Assembly (NCBI GenBank): GCA_907165135.1
Contig: OU015566.1
Location: 3,474,501-3,538,500, forward strand
Source of the DNA: Oikopleura dioica
Taxonomy: Eukaryota; Chordata; Appendicularia; Copelata; Oikopleuridae
Direction: 5' to 3'
DNA: 64,000 nucleotides
The position numbers and the translations under genes were made by a program. Shown piece by piece: positions 55,356 to 64,000 of this stretch. The notes under the pieces were generated by a model, which searched no databases, was not told the DNA's origin, and worked only from the letters and a program-made list of their open reading frames with translations. Each line of letters begins with the position of its first letter. The stretch's first letter is position 1.

Positions 55356-55526
55356 ATGAGATTTTTGCTTGTTATCTTCTTCTTCGGTTCAATTTCCAAT
55401 GCTTTTATGAAAATATTCCCGAATTACATGAAGGGTAACAATTTCAACCCCAACGGACATTTCTTCTTCAGGACAATCGGCAAAGAACCCGGAAGTGGAA
55501 AATCAACGATGAATATTTTGAAATAG
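55356..55526 (+). CDS. secreted peptide precursor 2
   Basis: An intronless open frame of 56 codons. Signal peptide MRFLLVIFFFGSISNAF, then FPNYMKGNNFNPNGHFFFRT and IGKEPGSGKSTMNILK. It is a paralog of peptide 1: FPNY, the aromatic-rich middle, GKxP and KSxMxILK align. It lacks the intron and the KR pair of peptide 1. AATAAA lies at 55549-55554. Confidence 0.65.
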   Translation: MRFLLVIFFFGSISNAFMKIFPNYMKGNNFNPNGHFFFRTIGKEPGSGKSTMNILK

Positions 55527-55742
55527 AGTCGTTCAAAATTTTTTCTTCAATAAAGTACCAAGCATCTTACCATGTATTTTCATTGAAGTTTTCATCGAAC
55601 ATTTGAGTCGAATTGCATCATATCAAGAAATTTTCTAGAAGAATCTTCCCGCGCGCGTTTATTGGCCGCGTCGATTTTGCTTTCCATCGACCCGAGTAAA
55701 AACTCAAAATCTCCAAAAATAAAGAGACAAAAAATAAGAGAA

Positions 55743-55971
55743 ATGCTCGCTAAAAACATCACCAACATTTCAAAAATCGCAGTTCGTCAGGCTTCCAACG
55801 GCAAGAAAGTCGGCACCACTGTAAGTTCCAAAAAAAAAAATTAAATGTAAAATTTGATGATCGTGAATACTCATGGCGAAATTTTAGGTGGCTGGTTTGG
55901 CCGGTGTCAGTTTTGCTGCTTATGCTTTCCTTTGCCCTCACTCCTTCCTCAATGCTGGCAAAGAAAATTGA
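55743..55971 (+). CDS. small single-pass protein, probably mitochondrial
   Basis: Two exons give 53 residues: MLAKNITNISKIAVRQASNG, KKVGTT, then VAGLAGVSFAAYAFLCPHSF and LNAGKEN. The basic, hydroxylated N-terminus and one short helix fit a small mitochondrial inner-membrane subunit, for example of a respiratory complex, but no family was recognised. The intron (GTAAGT...TTTTAG) keeps frame. AATAAA lies at 56029-56034. Confidence 0.5.
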
Positions 55972-56034
55972 TGATGAAGATGATTGTACTGTAATTTTGC
56001 CTCGAAAATGATGTAACAAAAGCTTACGAATAAA

Positions 56035-56296
56035 TTTCAATTTCACACTGTCATTTTCGGTTTTATTTAAAAATCCCGAAAGTGGATCGCTCCGAGCCTA
56101 CCCCGGGCACGTTTTGGTAAGGGTGGTCACGTTATTCGAGTCGGATTGGGAGGAACCCCGCCTCCTCTTCGAATCGCGTCCAATCGAAAGTAGCGCAGTG
56201 CCACCAAGAGGGGGCGATTTCGCGGTGTAGGGTGGCTAAAGAGAAAAATAGAGAGAAAGCTTCTTTACCCTAAATAAGGATCTCCACGTCAACTTG
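56035..56296. other. region upstream of the zinc-finger gene
   Basis: GC-richer than its surroundings, with a short AGGAACCCCGCCTCCT stretch. It probably holds the promoter. No gene was seen. Confidence 0.35.
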
Positions 56297-58549
56297 ATGC
56301 AGAATAAGGGTAGGGCCTTGATAGTAAAATATCAGAAAGAATTCAAAAATAGAAGATATCTTGAAAAATTTCTAGCGCTAGAAAGCCGTGGCTGGAGATG
56401 CATCGAGCTAGAAGACGGCTCCCGTCATCTCCACTTTTCGAGCCCTTCAGTCGGCCTTGGCGATGTTGGAGAATTAATCGAGTACGACCGCGGTGGAGAA
56501 ATTCATCGAGGAACTCTGGTTGCCACTTCGGAGATGGGAGTCACTTCGATCGATCTTTTCAATGACATTTTGGTGTGCGAAGAAGACTTGGGAGTGTTGC
56601 TCAAGAATCAGGGGATTTCACCGTTGCCCAGTAAAGCAGGGTTATTGATTCAGGCATATCTAGTCTTCGCCCGAGAAGCTCAAGTCGACGTCTTTGATCC
56701 CATCAACATCTACCCCAAATCCGACCAGCCGCTTGAAGAAACCATCATCATCGACAACACGGAATCGATCTGCTTCGAAGACCACAAAGTCGAAACCGCA
56801 AGTCCAGTAAGAAGACCTCCGAGAAGAGCGCAAATCCAAGCGCAAGAAATAACGATTGACCAGGATACGTTTGACTCGCTCGATGATGATCAGAATTACG
56901 AGCCAATTGAAGATATGGATGATGATCAAGAACAAGAATACAGGCCGCCGAAGAAATCTGTCAAGGAAAGGGATGAAAAAATTAAAAACAATCATTGTTG
57001 TTATTTTTTGATACCCCTCTTTGAAGACCGAAAAAGACTCGCGAAAGAAAGCCGAGAAAACAAAAAAGCCAAAACCGACCGGAAACGATAGTCTCACCTT
57101 CGCAGAAAAAATGGTCGCCATCCGCCAAGCCTGCATTCACTGCGGCGGGAATCCCGAAACTCTTTCTTCCTGGGATCAGCGATCGTACGAAACGACCATG
57201 TCGAAACATCTCTTCGAAGAACACCAGATAAAGGATGAAATTTACCAGGAAGACGAGTATCATGAAAAATTGAACGAAAACTACCCCGAAAATCCGGAAA
57301 AACGAGAAGTGGATGGGGTCAAGATGAACAAATGCCCAAAATGCCCGGCTATGCTGAAGCGAGACATCGACTACAGGAAGCATCTTCAATGGCACGATCT
57401 CCTCGATCGGTCGGGAAAACTGCAGCAAGGAGAACTCTACCCTTGCATCCACTGCCCTGCGTTTTTCGAATCAGTTGGCTCGCATAGAACTCACGAGGAT
57501 CAAGTTCATCCATTTATAAAATTCAAGTGCAGAGCTTGTGACAAGTCTTTTTCGACAAGACAAAATGTAAAAATCAAATTATATCAGACCCAAATGTAAA
57601 TATTCTACCTTATATCTTGATGAACCTCGATTGTCTTTTTTATGTAATTCTAGAGGGGCCAGCATTGGAGTTTGATGCATCGAATCGACGCCTGCGAAAC
57701 CTGCGAATTCTGCGGAAAGGTCTTCAACAACAATCGCCAGCTAAGAGAGCATATCCGAAGCCATGACGAGTCGAAATCCTGCACTTGCGAACTTTGCGGC
57801 AAGGCTTTCAAGGTAATATTTTCTCTTCCTCAATTTCATTACTCTCTCTAGAATCCGTACGCGCTGAAAAAGCACATGCGGTGGCATCAAGACGCAACGA
57901 TCAAATGCGAAATTTGCGACGATAAGTTCGTGTACTCCGACGCGCTGGAAACGCATTTGGTTCGCGTTCACAACAAGCCGAGAAAATTCACCTGCGAGTT
58001 CTGCGGCACTCAGTTTATTCATCAAAAGCATTGGAGAAGACACTTGAACAAGCACAACGCCAGTCCGGATAAAGTGTATCCAACGCAGACGATCAGGAGG
58101 GGTTACACGAAGAGCTCGAATAAATACTGGGAGGACAAAAAGGTACAGTTAAACAAAAGAGCATCTCAAGATTTGGCTCTTTATTGGTCAAATTTTCATG
58201 TTTTTATATTATAAAACTGTACTAATTTTCCTCTTCCTAGCTTTATCCAGGCCTGAATTTGTTGAAACGAAATCAGAACAAGAAAATCAGCCCGAAGACC
58301 AACCAAGAAATCGTTGTTGCCACTTCTCAGTCGCTCCAGCAAGTCGTCAGTCAAGAGCAAATTGTGCACTTCAAAAATGGGCAGCCCATTGCTACGACTT
58401 GGCGAACCATTCCTGTTCAAGGCAAATCTTATTCATTTTGCCCGTTTTTTATTTGGTTTTTAGGTGGAGGAAGTCCTGTTCAAGTCAATCAAGTTTTTCC
58501 TGTCGACGGGCAAATTGGGCCATTTTCTGTTCAGCAAAATAATCAGTGA
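56297..58549 (+). CDS. C2H2 zinc-finger protein, first gene of an operon
   Basis: The N-terminal part reads ALESRGWRCIELEDGSRHLH and LGDVGELIEYDRGGEIHRGT, of unknown domain. An acidic linker follows (DDDQNYEPIEDMDDDQEQEY). An intron at about 56958-57022 joins RPPKKS to TEKDSRKKAEK. At least six fingers follow, for example CPKCPAMLKRDIDYRKHLQW, CRACDKSF, CEFCGKVFNNNRQLREHIRS, CELCGKAF, CEICDDKFVYSDALETHLVR and CEFCGTQFIHQKHWRRHLNK. The tail is Gln/Val-rich (ATSQSLQQVVSQEQIVHFKN). It is a probable nuclear transcription factor. A 66-nt GT-AG intron right after MQNK is possible. The next gene starts 38 nt downstream. Confidence 0.82.
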
Positions 58550-58587
58550 TTCGTTCTTTTTCGGAAAATAAAAAGGTTTTGTTTCAG
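58550..58587 (+). promoter_or_regulatory. intercistronic region with trans-splice acceptor
   Basis: This 38-nt gap has AATAAA at 58567 and ends GGTTTTGTTTCAG directly at the next ATG. It serves as 3' end signal for the upstream gene and spliced-leader acceptor for the downstream one. Confidence 0.65.
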
Positions 58588-59077
58588 ATGTTGTTGTTTA
58601 CCTATGGAACTTTGAAAAGAAACTTTCCAAATCACCAGATGCTCCTTTCCGTCGGAGCGGAATTTATCTCTGAAGCTAGGACCCAGGAGGTATTTTATCG
58701 TAATAAAAACGCCGTCAATTCTGCTTCTCTAGAAATATGGGCTAGTTATTGGAACAGACTTCAATATTCCTGCTCTGTTTTTCGACCCAGAAGCAAAGAA
58801 AGTCCAAGGCGAGCTCTACTCCGTCTCAGATTATAAAATAGACGATGTCGATGCGCTAGAAGGCCATCCAGTTGTTTATACAAGGAAAACAATGAAAATT
58901 TGTTATGAAGAGAAAACTGTCGAAGCATTTGTTTATGTCATCGAAGATCCTCATGAGAAACTTTTGGCGAAAATGAGACTTGAGGAGTACAAAATTGAAG
59001 ATACAGAAAAGTATATTCCACCTTCAAAAAGATTCCCAGGTGGGGTTACTTTTTTATATGCGGATTTACTCTTTTGA
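58588..59077 (+). CDS. gamma-glutamylcyclotransferase-like (AIG2/GGACT) protein
   Basis: Begins MLLFTYGTLKRNFPNHQMLL with the family's YGTLK substrate loop. An intron follows SEARTQE, then YGLVIGTDFNIPALFFDPEA, GELYSVSDYKIDDVDALEGH (the catalytic-type Glu in LEGH) and VVYTRKTMKICYEE. The end is KYIPPSKRFPGG and a hydrophobic tail. Members release 5-oxoproline from gamma-glutamyl-amines such as cross-link degradation products. The gene starts directly at a TTTCAG acceptor 38 nt after the zinc-finger gene. AATAAA lies near 59082. Confidence 0.85.
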
Positions 59078-59309
59078 TAGAAATAAAAGATGTCGAAGAA
59101 AAAAGAAAACTTTTATCTGCTCAGTTCAAATCTCAATAAACTCTAACCGAACATGCAAATCAATTTTCGAAAAACCGCAGAAAAATTAGAAATGAAATCA
59201 AAATTGATCAAATATTCAATATTGGGCGTGGTCTCATTACTTCCTGAAGTTTTTCGATCCACTCTTTCCATTTTCGAAAATCGAAAAGAGCAAAAAGAGA
59301 AGAGAAAAT

Positions 59310-60431
59310 ATGGGAAAAGGAAAAGTGGGGATTGTGGGGTCCGGATTGGTAGGAAAATCCTGGGCGATGATTTTTGCTTCGGCTGGGTACAATGTCACGA
59401 TGTATGACATCAACAATGAAGCTGTTCAAAATGCACTCGGTAAAGCCTTCTTATCAAATTTTTCGTTATCATTTTTCAGTCGATATCGAGGCTCAACTCT
59501 TGGCTCTAGAAAAATCTCAGCTTCTTCGAGGATCCCTTTCGCCAAAAGAGCAAAAAGACCTCATCACCGGAACCACTTCCCTCGAGGAATGCATCAAAGA
59601 CGCGTTTTTCATCCAAAGCGCGATTCCAGAAAACCCCGATTTGAAGAAAAAGGTCTTCAAGAACATCGCTGAATTGGTGGAAAAAGATGATGTTATCATT
59701 TCTTCTTCAACTTCTTGTTTGATGCCAGATATAATTTTCAGCGACAGCGCTAGAAAAAGCCAGTCGATCATTTGCCACCCGGTCAATCCTCCTTATTACG
59801 CTCCGATGGTCGAGATTATTCCTCACGATGAAACTACACAGGTCAGAAAACTGGGTCCGAAGCCCGATTACATTTGATTTCAGGATATCAGAAAACGTAC
59901 TCGAGAAATCATGGCCGAAGTTGGTCAAAAACCCGTCCTCCTGAATCGAGCCATTGATGGCTTTGCCCTGAATAGAATCCAGTACTCCGTGATCAACGAA
60001 AGCTGGAGACTCGTTCAGGATGGAATCATGTCTCCTGAAGATGTCGATACTGTTCTTACAGGTTTCTTTCTCTGAAAAAATTTTGGTGTTAAAATTTTTG
60101 ATCAGCCGGTCTTGGAATGAGATACGCAACAATTGGACCTTTCGAGACAATTCATCTCAATGCCGAAGGAGTCAGGTAACCAAATCAGGCTCTAGAAACG
60201 AATAAATCACGGTTTTCAAGGGAGTACATGGAGAAATTCGCGAGTTCAATAAAACGAGTCTCTGCCACTTTTGGCCCGACCCCTGATTACAGTGGAGAAG
60301 CGCTGGAAAAAATCTGCGACATGATTGAGGCGAAAATTCCGCTCGACCAAATGGCAAAACGAAGGGCAAGAAGAGACAAACTTCTCGCCGGAATGGCGAA
60401 ACTGCTCAAAGAACTTGATTCTGAAGAATAA
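59310..60431 (+). CDS. CRYL1: lambda-crystallin / L-gulonate 3-dehydrogenase
   Basis: 3-hydroxyacyl-CoA dehydrogenase fold. The NAD site is KVGIVGSGLVGKSWAMIFAS, with YDIN at the acidic end. The middle has AIPENPDLKKKVFKNIAELV and SSSTSCLMPDI, then CHPVNPPYYAPMVEIIPH with the catalytic His. The C-terminal part contains GQKPVLLNRAIDGFALNRIQ and GLGMRYATIGPFETIHLNAE. It oxidises L-gulonate in the glucuronate pathway. Introns are small and in frame. The stop overlaps AATAAA. Confidence 0.9.
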
Positions 60432-60599
60432 AATTTCAAAAAAAAAAATGCAAAATGAATGAATTTCGAAAACATCGGTTCCAAAAAGATTGCAGCAGTC
60501 TCTAGAACTTGATTTACTTTTTACTTGTTATGCAACCATTACTATCAGTTTCAGTTTTTAAAGAAAAAGAACGCCCCGCACCCTCAAAAAACGGGGAAA

Positions 60600-62913
60600 A
60601 TGCAGGGTGTGCGCCCAAATTGGAACCAAGAAATTCCACAGTATTGGTTAGACAAAGGAATGGATGCAGAAACTATTGAAAAATGGTACATTGTCGTCAG
60701 AATCAGTAAGTTTGTCGAAGAAAAGATAAGACAAATGCCTTTTAGTTGCACTTTGCTTAATTGCGATTTCGGTTTTCAATTATGTTTTCACATGGTGGAT
60801 TCGAAAGAACCTCTCTCCTCTGAAGAAAATCGGAGATGAACCCCTAACAAGAATCGAAAGATATGCTCAAGCTTGTAAGCTTGGCCAAGAACCTGCGATG
60901 AATTTCATCTCTTCCACCCTTATAACGAACGATAGAGTTTACATTATTCTTCGGATGATTCTCGCCCTTTGGTCATTATTTTTGACAGCTGCTGCTCCTG
61001 AAGGCTTGCGGACGCCATTTTTTGCTACGTATTATCCAACTGGTACAGTTTTTTTCTTCTTTTGTGGACCCTATTTTTGTGGACATTTTCTTCATTTTAA
61101 GGGGTTTTCGTGGGACACTTTTGCAAGGATAATGTTCCACTTTTGTGGACATTTGTCCAGCCGAAAAAAATTAAGAGGAAAAAATAGGGTGATTTTTTCA
61201 AAAATTAGAATTTTTTTGATAAGAAATCAATGGCTTTTACTGTTTAATTGACCAAAAATGGTAAAAAAAAGGCAAAAAAATGCGTTTCGATGATGAAATT
61301 TGCCAATTTTCGAAGAAAAATTTATCGAAGAAAAAATTTTAAGCCCCTATGGCGGGACATTTTTTGGAATACTGTTGCCCACTTTTGTGGACATTTTTAT
61401 GAAAATTTGGGACAAAAAATTTCCACAAAAAAGGAAAATAACTGTATATTTTTTGAATGTTTTTTTTAAAAATATTTAGCGACAATCATCACAATCTACG
61501 TCAATTTCAACCGCGAACTCATTGTCGAAGGATTCGGTTCTAAAGTTCAAACTGTCAACAAAATCATCTCATGGCTATTCAACTGCACGGTAAATTCTAT
61601 TGTAAATACCCTGATTCTGTCAATTCATTAAGGCCCCACTAAGACTCTTCATTGCAATTAGTTGGTGGACAAAATGGTTCGGAATCGCTAGATATCGAGA
61701 AATGTCTAGACCAGGGTTCTAAATCTGAGCTGAAAATCAGAAGTCGAGTCGAGTCGAGTCGAAAGGCTATCTGAAAATCCCAAGTCGAGTCGAGTCGAAA
61801 GCGTTTTTGAAAATCGCTAGTCGAGTCGAGTCGAGTCGAGTCGACTTAATCGACTTATTAGTCGAAAAGTCGAAAACTGGAAAAATATATAAATTTAGTC
61901 GAAAAAGTCGAAAATAAGTCGAAAAGTCGAAATTTAGTCGAAAGTCGAAAGAAAAGTCGAAAAGTCGAAAGCAAAATAGTGATTATTTTCGACTTTTTCG
62001 ACTAGATTTTCGACTTATTCGACTAGATTTTCGACTTATTCGACTAGATTTTTCGACTTTCTCCTTAACATTGCTCTCGACTTTTTCGACTAGTCGACAA
62101 TCTAGTTGACTCCTAGGGTCAAGTCGAGTCGAGTCGAGTCGACTTATTTTCCCAACCAGTCTAGTCGAGTCGAGCTAGTCTTTTCGACTTAGACTCGACT
62201 CGACTTCGACTTTAGTCGAAACTCGACTAGTCGATTTAGAACCCTGGTCTAGACCCGCGGATTTGCCAGTTTTTGTTCTTTTCAATAAAGAATTTGCACC
62301 GACCGTTTTCATGCTTACCGAGTTGCTTTGGTTCGATACTATGGGTAAATAAGAAAAATGTACAGTCATGATTAAATTTCAGTAACATTTTGCGGCGCTT
62401 GGGCAGCAACAATTACTGGCAATCTTGTCGTTCATGGAATTCTCAATGATATGGTCGACGAACCTCCTCAAGCTCTCGCGTAAGATCTCATTCTTCAACT
62501 CTTTCAGATATTTTTAGTGTCCCGATTGAACATCCGGCCGCACATCTCCATGTTTTCTATTTTTTCGTCTTTGGAATGCCGCTCATTCAATGGGTCTTGG
62601 CGACTTTTTGCTTGGTGAAAGTTTGGATCTTCAAGAAACTTCCTGTTATTGGTGAAAGATTACGCTTGCGCCAGGAATGGTTTATGAAATAATTCTAACA
62701 AAAATATTATATTAATCTTTGTTATTTTCAAGCGAAAACCAATCAAAGAAATGCATTGCAAATTTCCGAAAACGACAGGCTTTCAATGCTTACTTCAAAG
62801 AGAAAAGCGATGCTGATGAATTAAAACGAAGAGAAACAACAAAAAGTGTCTTTAAAGATCTTGGTCGATATTCAACTAGAAAATCTGTTGCGCCAAGAAG
62901 AATCAAAGCATAG
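60600..62913 (+). CDS. multi-pass membrane protein with an element-derived intron, unknown function
   Basis: Start MQGVRPNWNQEIPQYWLDKG. About six hydrophobic helices: IALCLIAISVFNYVFTWWI, IILRMILALWSLFLTAAAP, ATIITIYVNF, LFIAISWWTKWFGI, TFCGAWAATITGNLVVHGIL and HVFYFFVFGMPLIQWVLATF. A short intron after RLRQE joins a basic tail (CENQSKKCIANFRKRQAFNA, then ending SVAPRRIKA). A foldback element interrupts the coding exon between YREMSRPG and PADLPVFVLFNKEFAPTVFM; the frame survives only if 61716-62252 is removed as a GT-AG intron. A TTTCAG about 50 nt before the ATG suggests trans-splicing and possible linkage to CRYL1. No family was recognised. Confidence 0.65.
61712..62246. mobile_element. 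hAT-like foldback element inside a coding exon
   Basis: Ends CAGGGTTCTAAATC and GATTTAGAACCCTG are perfect inverted repeats, with the 8-bp direct repeat GTCTAGAC on each side (61704-61711 and 62247-62254). The interior is GTCGA-rich with self-complementary arms and no coding capacity. It supplies a GT donor in the left end, while AG in the right target copy can act as acceptor. Confidence 0.8.
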
Positions 62914-62947
62914 AAACTCAGAGCGTTTTCTTCAAAAATACAATATT

Positions 62948-62959
62948 AATAAATTTATT
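62948..62959. terminator. palindromic poly(A) signal shared by convergent genes
   Basis: AATAAATTTATT reads AATAAA on both strands. It lies 35 nt after the stop of the plus-strand membrane protein and 31 nt beyond the stop of the minus-strand propeller-like gene, so both transcripts can use it. Confidence 0.65.
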
Positions 62960-62989
62960 CTTCAGAAATAATAATCAAAATACCGGATA

Positions 62990-64000
62990 TCAGAGGCTGA
63001 TGAAATGAAGTCCCGGGGTTTTAATTCTCTCCAAATAAAACTCATCGTCTTTTTTATCAAAAATCAGTTTGAAGGAGTCCATTTCTGAATTTGCATAAAT
63101 AAATATCTCGCCATAGTTTTCTTTTCTCGAGTTTTTAAAGCATTATACGCTTCATTGTGAGATCGCTCTTAAAAACCCGAGACAAAGACATTTATATCCT
63201 TGAAAAAGGGGTGAGATAAATATCCCCCGTGATTAAAATTCGTTTCCATTTGACCAATACGAAGAAATCGCCCGCTATAATACCTATAAAGAATGATAAA
63301 ATACTCCGATTTTGTATAAATGTTTCGTTCTTCTGGTCTTTGAAATTCTCGCCAGCGAAATGTTGCGATAAAAAGGACCCCTTTTCTGTCCGGAAAAGGG
63401 CAAAAATCGTTGATTTGGGTGTCATAAGGAACTGTTATTCCAAGAAAATCGTCAGAAACATGAGAAGAATTCGTAAAGTTTCTGCTCCAAAAAGGATCTT
63501 CATAAATAAGCTCGGTCCATTCGCGATTTTTGTCTCGAAGAGTTTGAATTTTTATGTCATGTGAAGTGTACGCATTCACATTTACAACACTCAGTTCTCC
63601 ATTGAACACAAAAGCGTGCCGGCGACTGTCTAATTCAGACGTTTTCAATCGAGCTGGAATCTCAAGAACGCTTTTGCGCCCATTTTTCAGCGGATTGAAA
63701 AAGAAACAGTGTTCAAAATATTTCATCGTCGAGCAAAAGTAAAACAAGCCATTGTAAACAGCAGCAATGCTAAAATGTCCTGAAAACAGGAAAATGTTAT
63801 TTCGCCCGTATCTTGAAAGCATCAACTCTGATTCGACTCCAATATCCGTTATCTCAGCAGTTTGTTCGTCGAGAAGATAAGTTTTGAGATGAGAATCGAC
63901 CAAATAATGCCTTCCTTCGAGAAAAAGCGGCGCCAGTGGAAGCTCGTCATCTTGAAAAAAATGAAGTTTCTTTAAAAATAAATTGCTCTTACAGTATTTG
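62990..64000 (-). CDS. partial propeller-like protein, cut by the window edge
   Basis: The 3' part of a minus-strand gene. The exon from 63950 begins DDELPLAPLFLEGRHYLVDS and holds repeated strand-like blocks (HFSIAAVYNGLFYFCSTMKY, RHAFVFNGELSVVNVNAYTS, GVLFIATFRWREFQRPEERN). An intron after NVFVS joins ENYGEIFIYANSEMDSFKLI and FDKKDDEFYLERIKTPGLHF, ending ISL. The pattern resembles kelch or F-box-associated beta-propellers, but there is no diagnostic motif. Its 5' end lies outside the window: a donor at 63985-63992 shows another exon upstream. Confidence 0.6.

Noticed and set aside
56150-56200. Possible tRNA-like TTCGAATC box
   Set aside because: No cloverleaf or matching A box could be drawn around it.

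Overview
The window is eukaryotic nuclear DNA and best fits a larvacean tunicate, most likely Oikopleura dioica or a close relative. The evidence is indirect but consistent. Chordate-type genes (mitofilin, UFD1, SLC22, GCNT, CRYL1, Radil, cGMP-dependent kinase) are split by very small introns, many of 37-60 nt. Intergenic gaps are short. Several introns start with GA or GG instead of GT, and some head-to-tail gene pairs lie only 38-55 nt apart with a polypyrimidine-AG just before the downstream ATG, as in trans-spliced operons. No rRNA, tRNA, CRISPR or prokaryotic signal was seen.

Layout. 1-5.7 kb: an alkylsulfatase-like metallo-hydrolase, a small secreted protein, and a ZP-domain protein on the minus strand. 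6-9 kb: a membrane-anchored cholinesterase-family protein. 9.2-16 kb (minus): a cGMP-dependent protein kinase whose large intron holds three abutting TTAA-bounded inverted-repeat elements. 17.9-25.3 kb: a GCNT glycosyltransferase, an operon of a mitochondrial membrane protein plus mitofilin, and a SANT-domain protein. 25.7-31 kb: UFD1, with a 4-kb DNA transposon in its second intron. 31-38.6 kb (minus): a four-helix membrane protein, an SLC22 transporter and a 69-residue protein. 40.5-43.6 kb (minus): a multi-pass membrane protein fused to a degenerate tyrosine kinase domain. 43.8-47.6 kb: three tandem short-chain dehydrogenase copies, the first truncated. 47.8-54 kb: a secreted cysteine-rich/kelch-like protein and a Radil-like protein. 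54-56 kb: a cluster of tiny genes, including two related secreted peptides. 56-64 kb: a zinc-finger/GGACT-like operon, lambda-crystallin, a multi-pass membrane protein carrying a hAT-like element that can be read as a new intron, and a partial propeller-like gene.

Most genes are unrelated housekeeping or signalling genes placed close together. The clearest functional grouping is mitofilin with its upstream mitochondrial partner. The most distinctive biology is the traffic between small inverted-repeat elements and splicing: elements sit next to, inside, or in place of splice sites in at least three genes. All exon joins were made by eye from splice signals and reading frame. Boundaries are therefore predictions, and product names rest on motif recognition, not on database searches.
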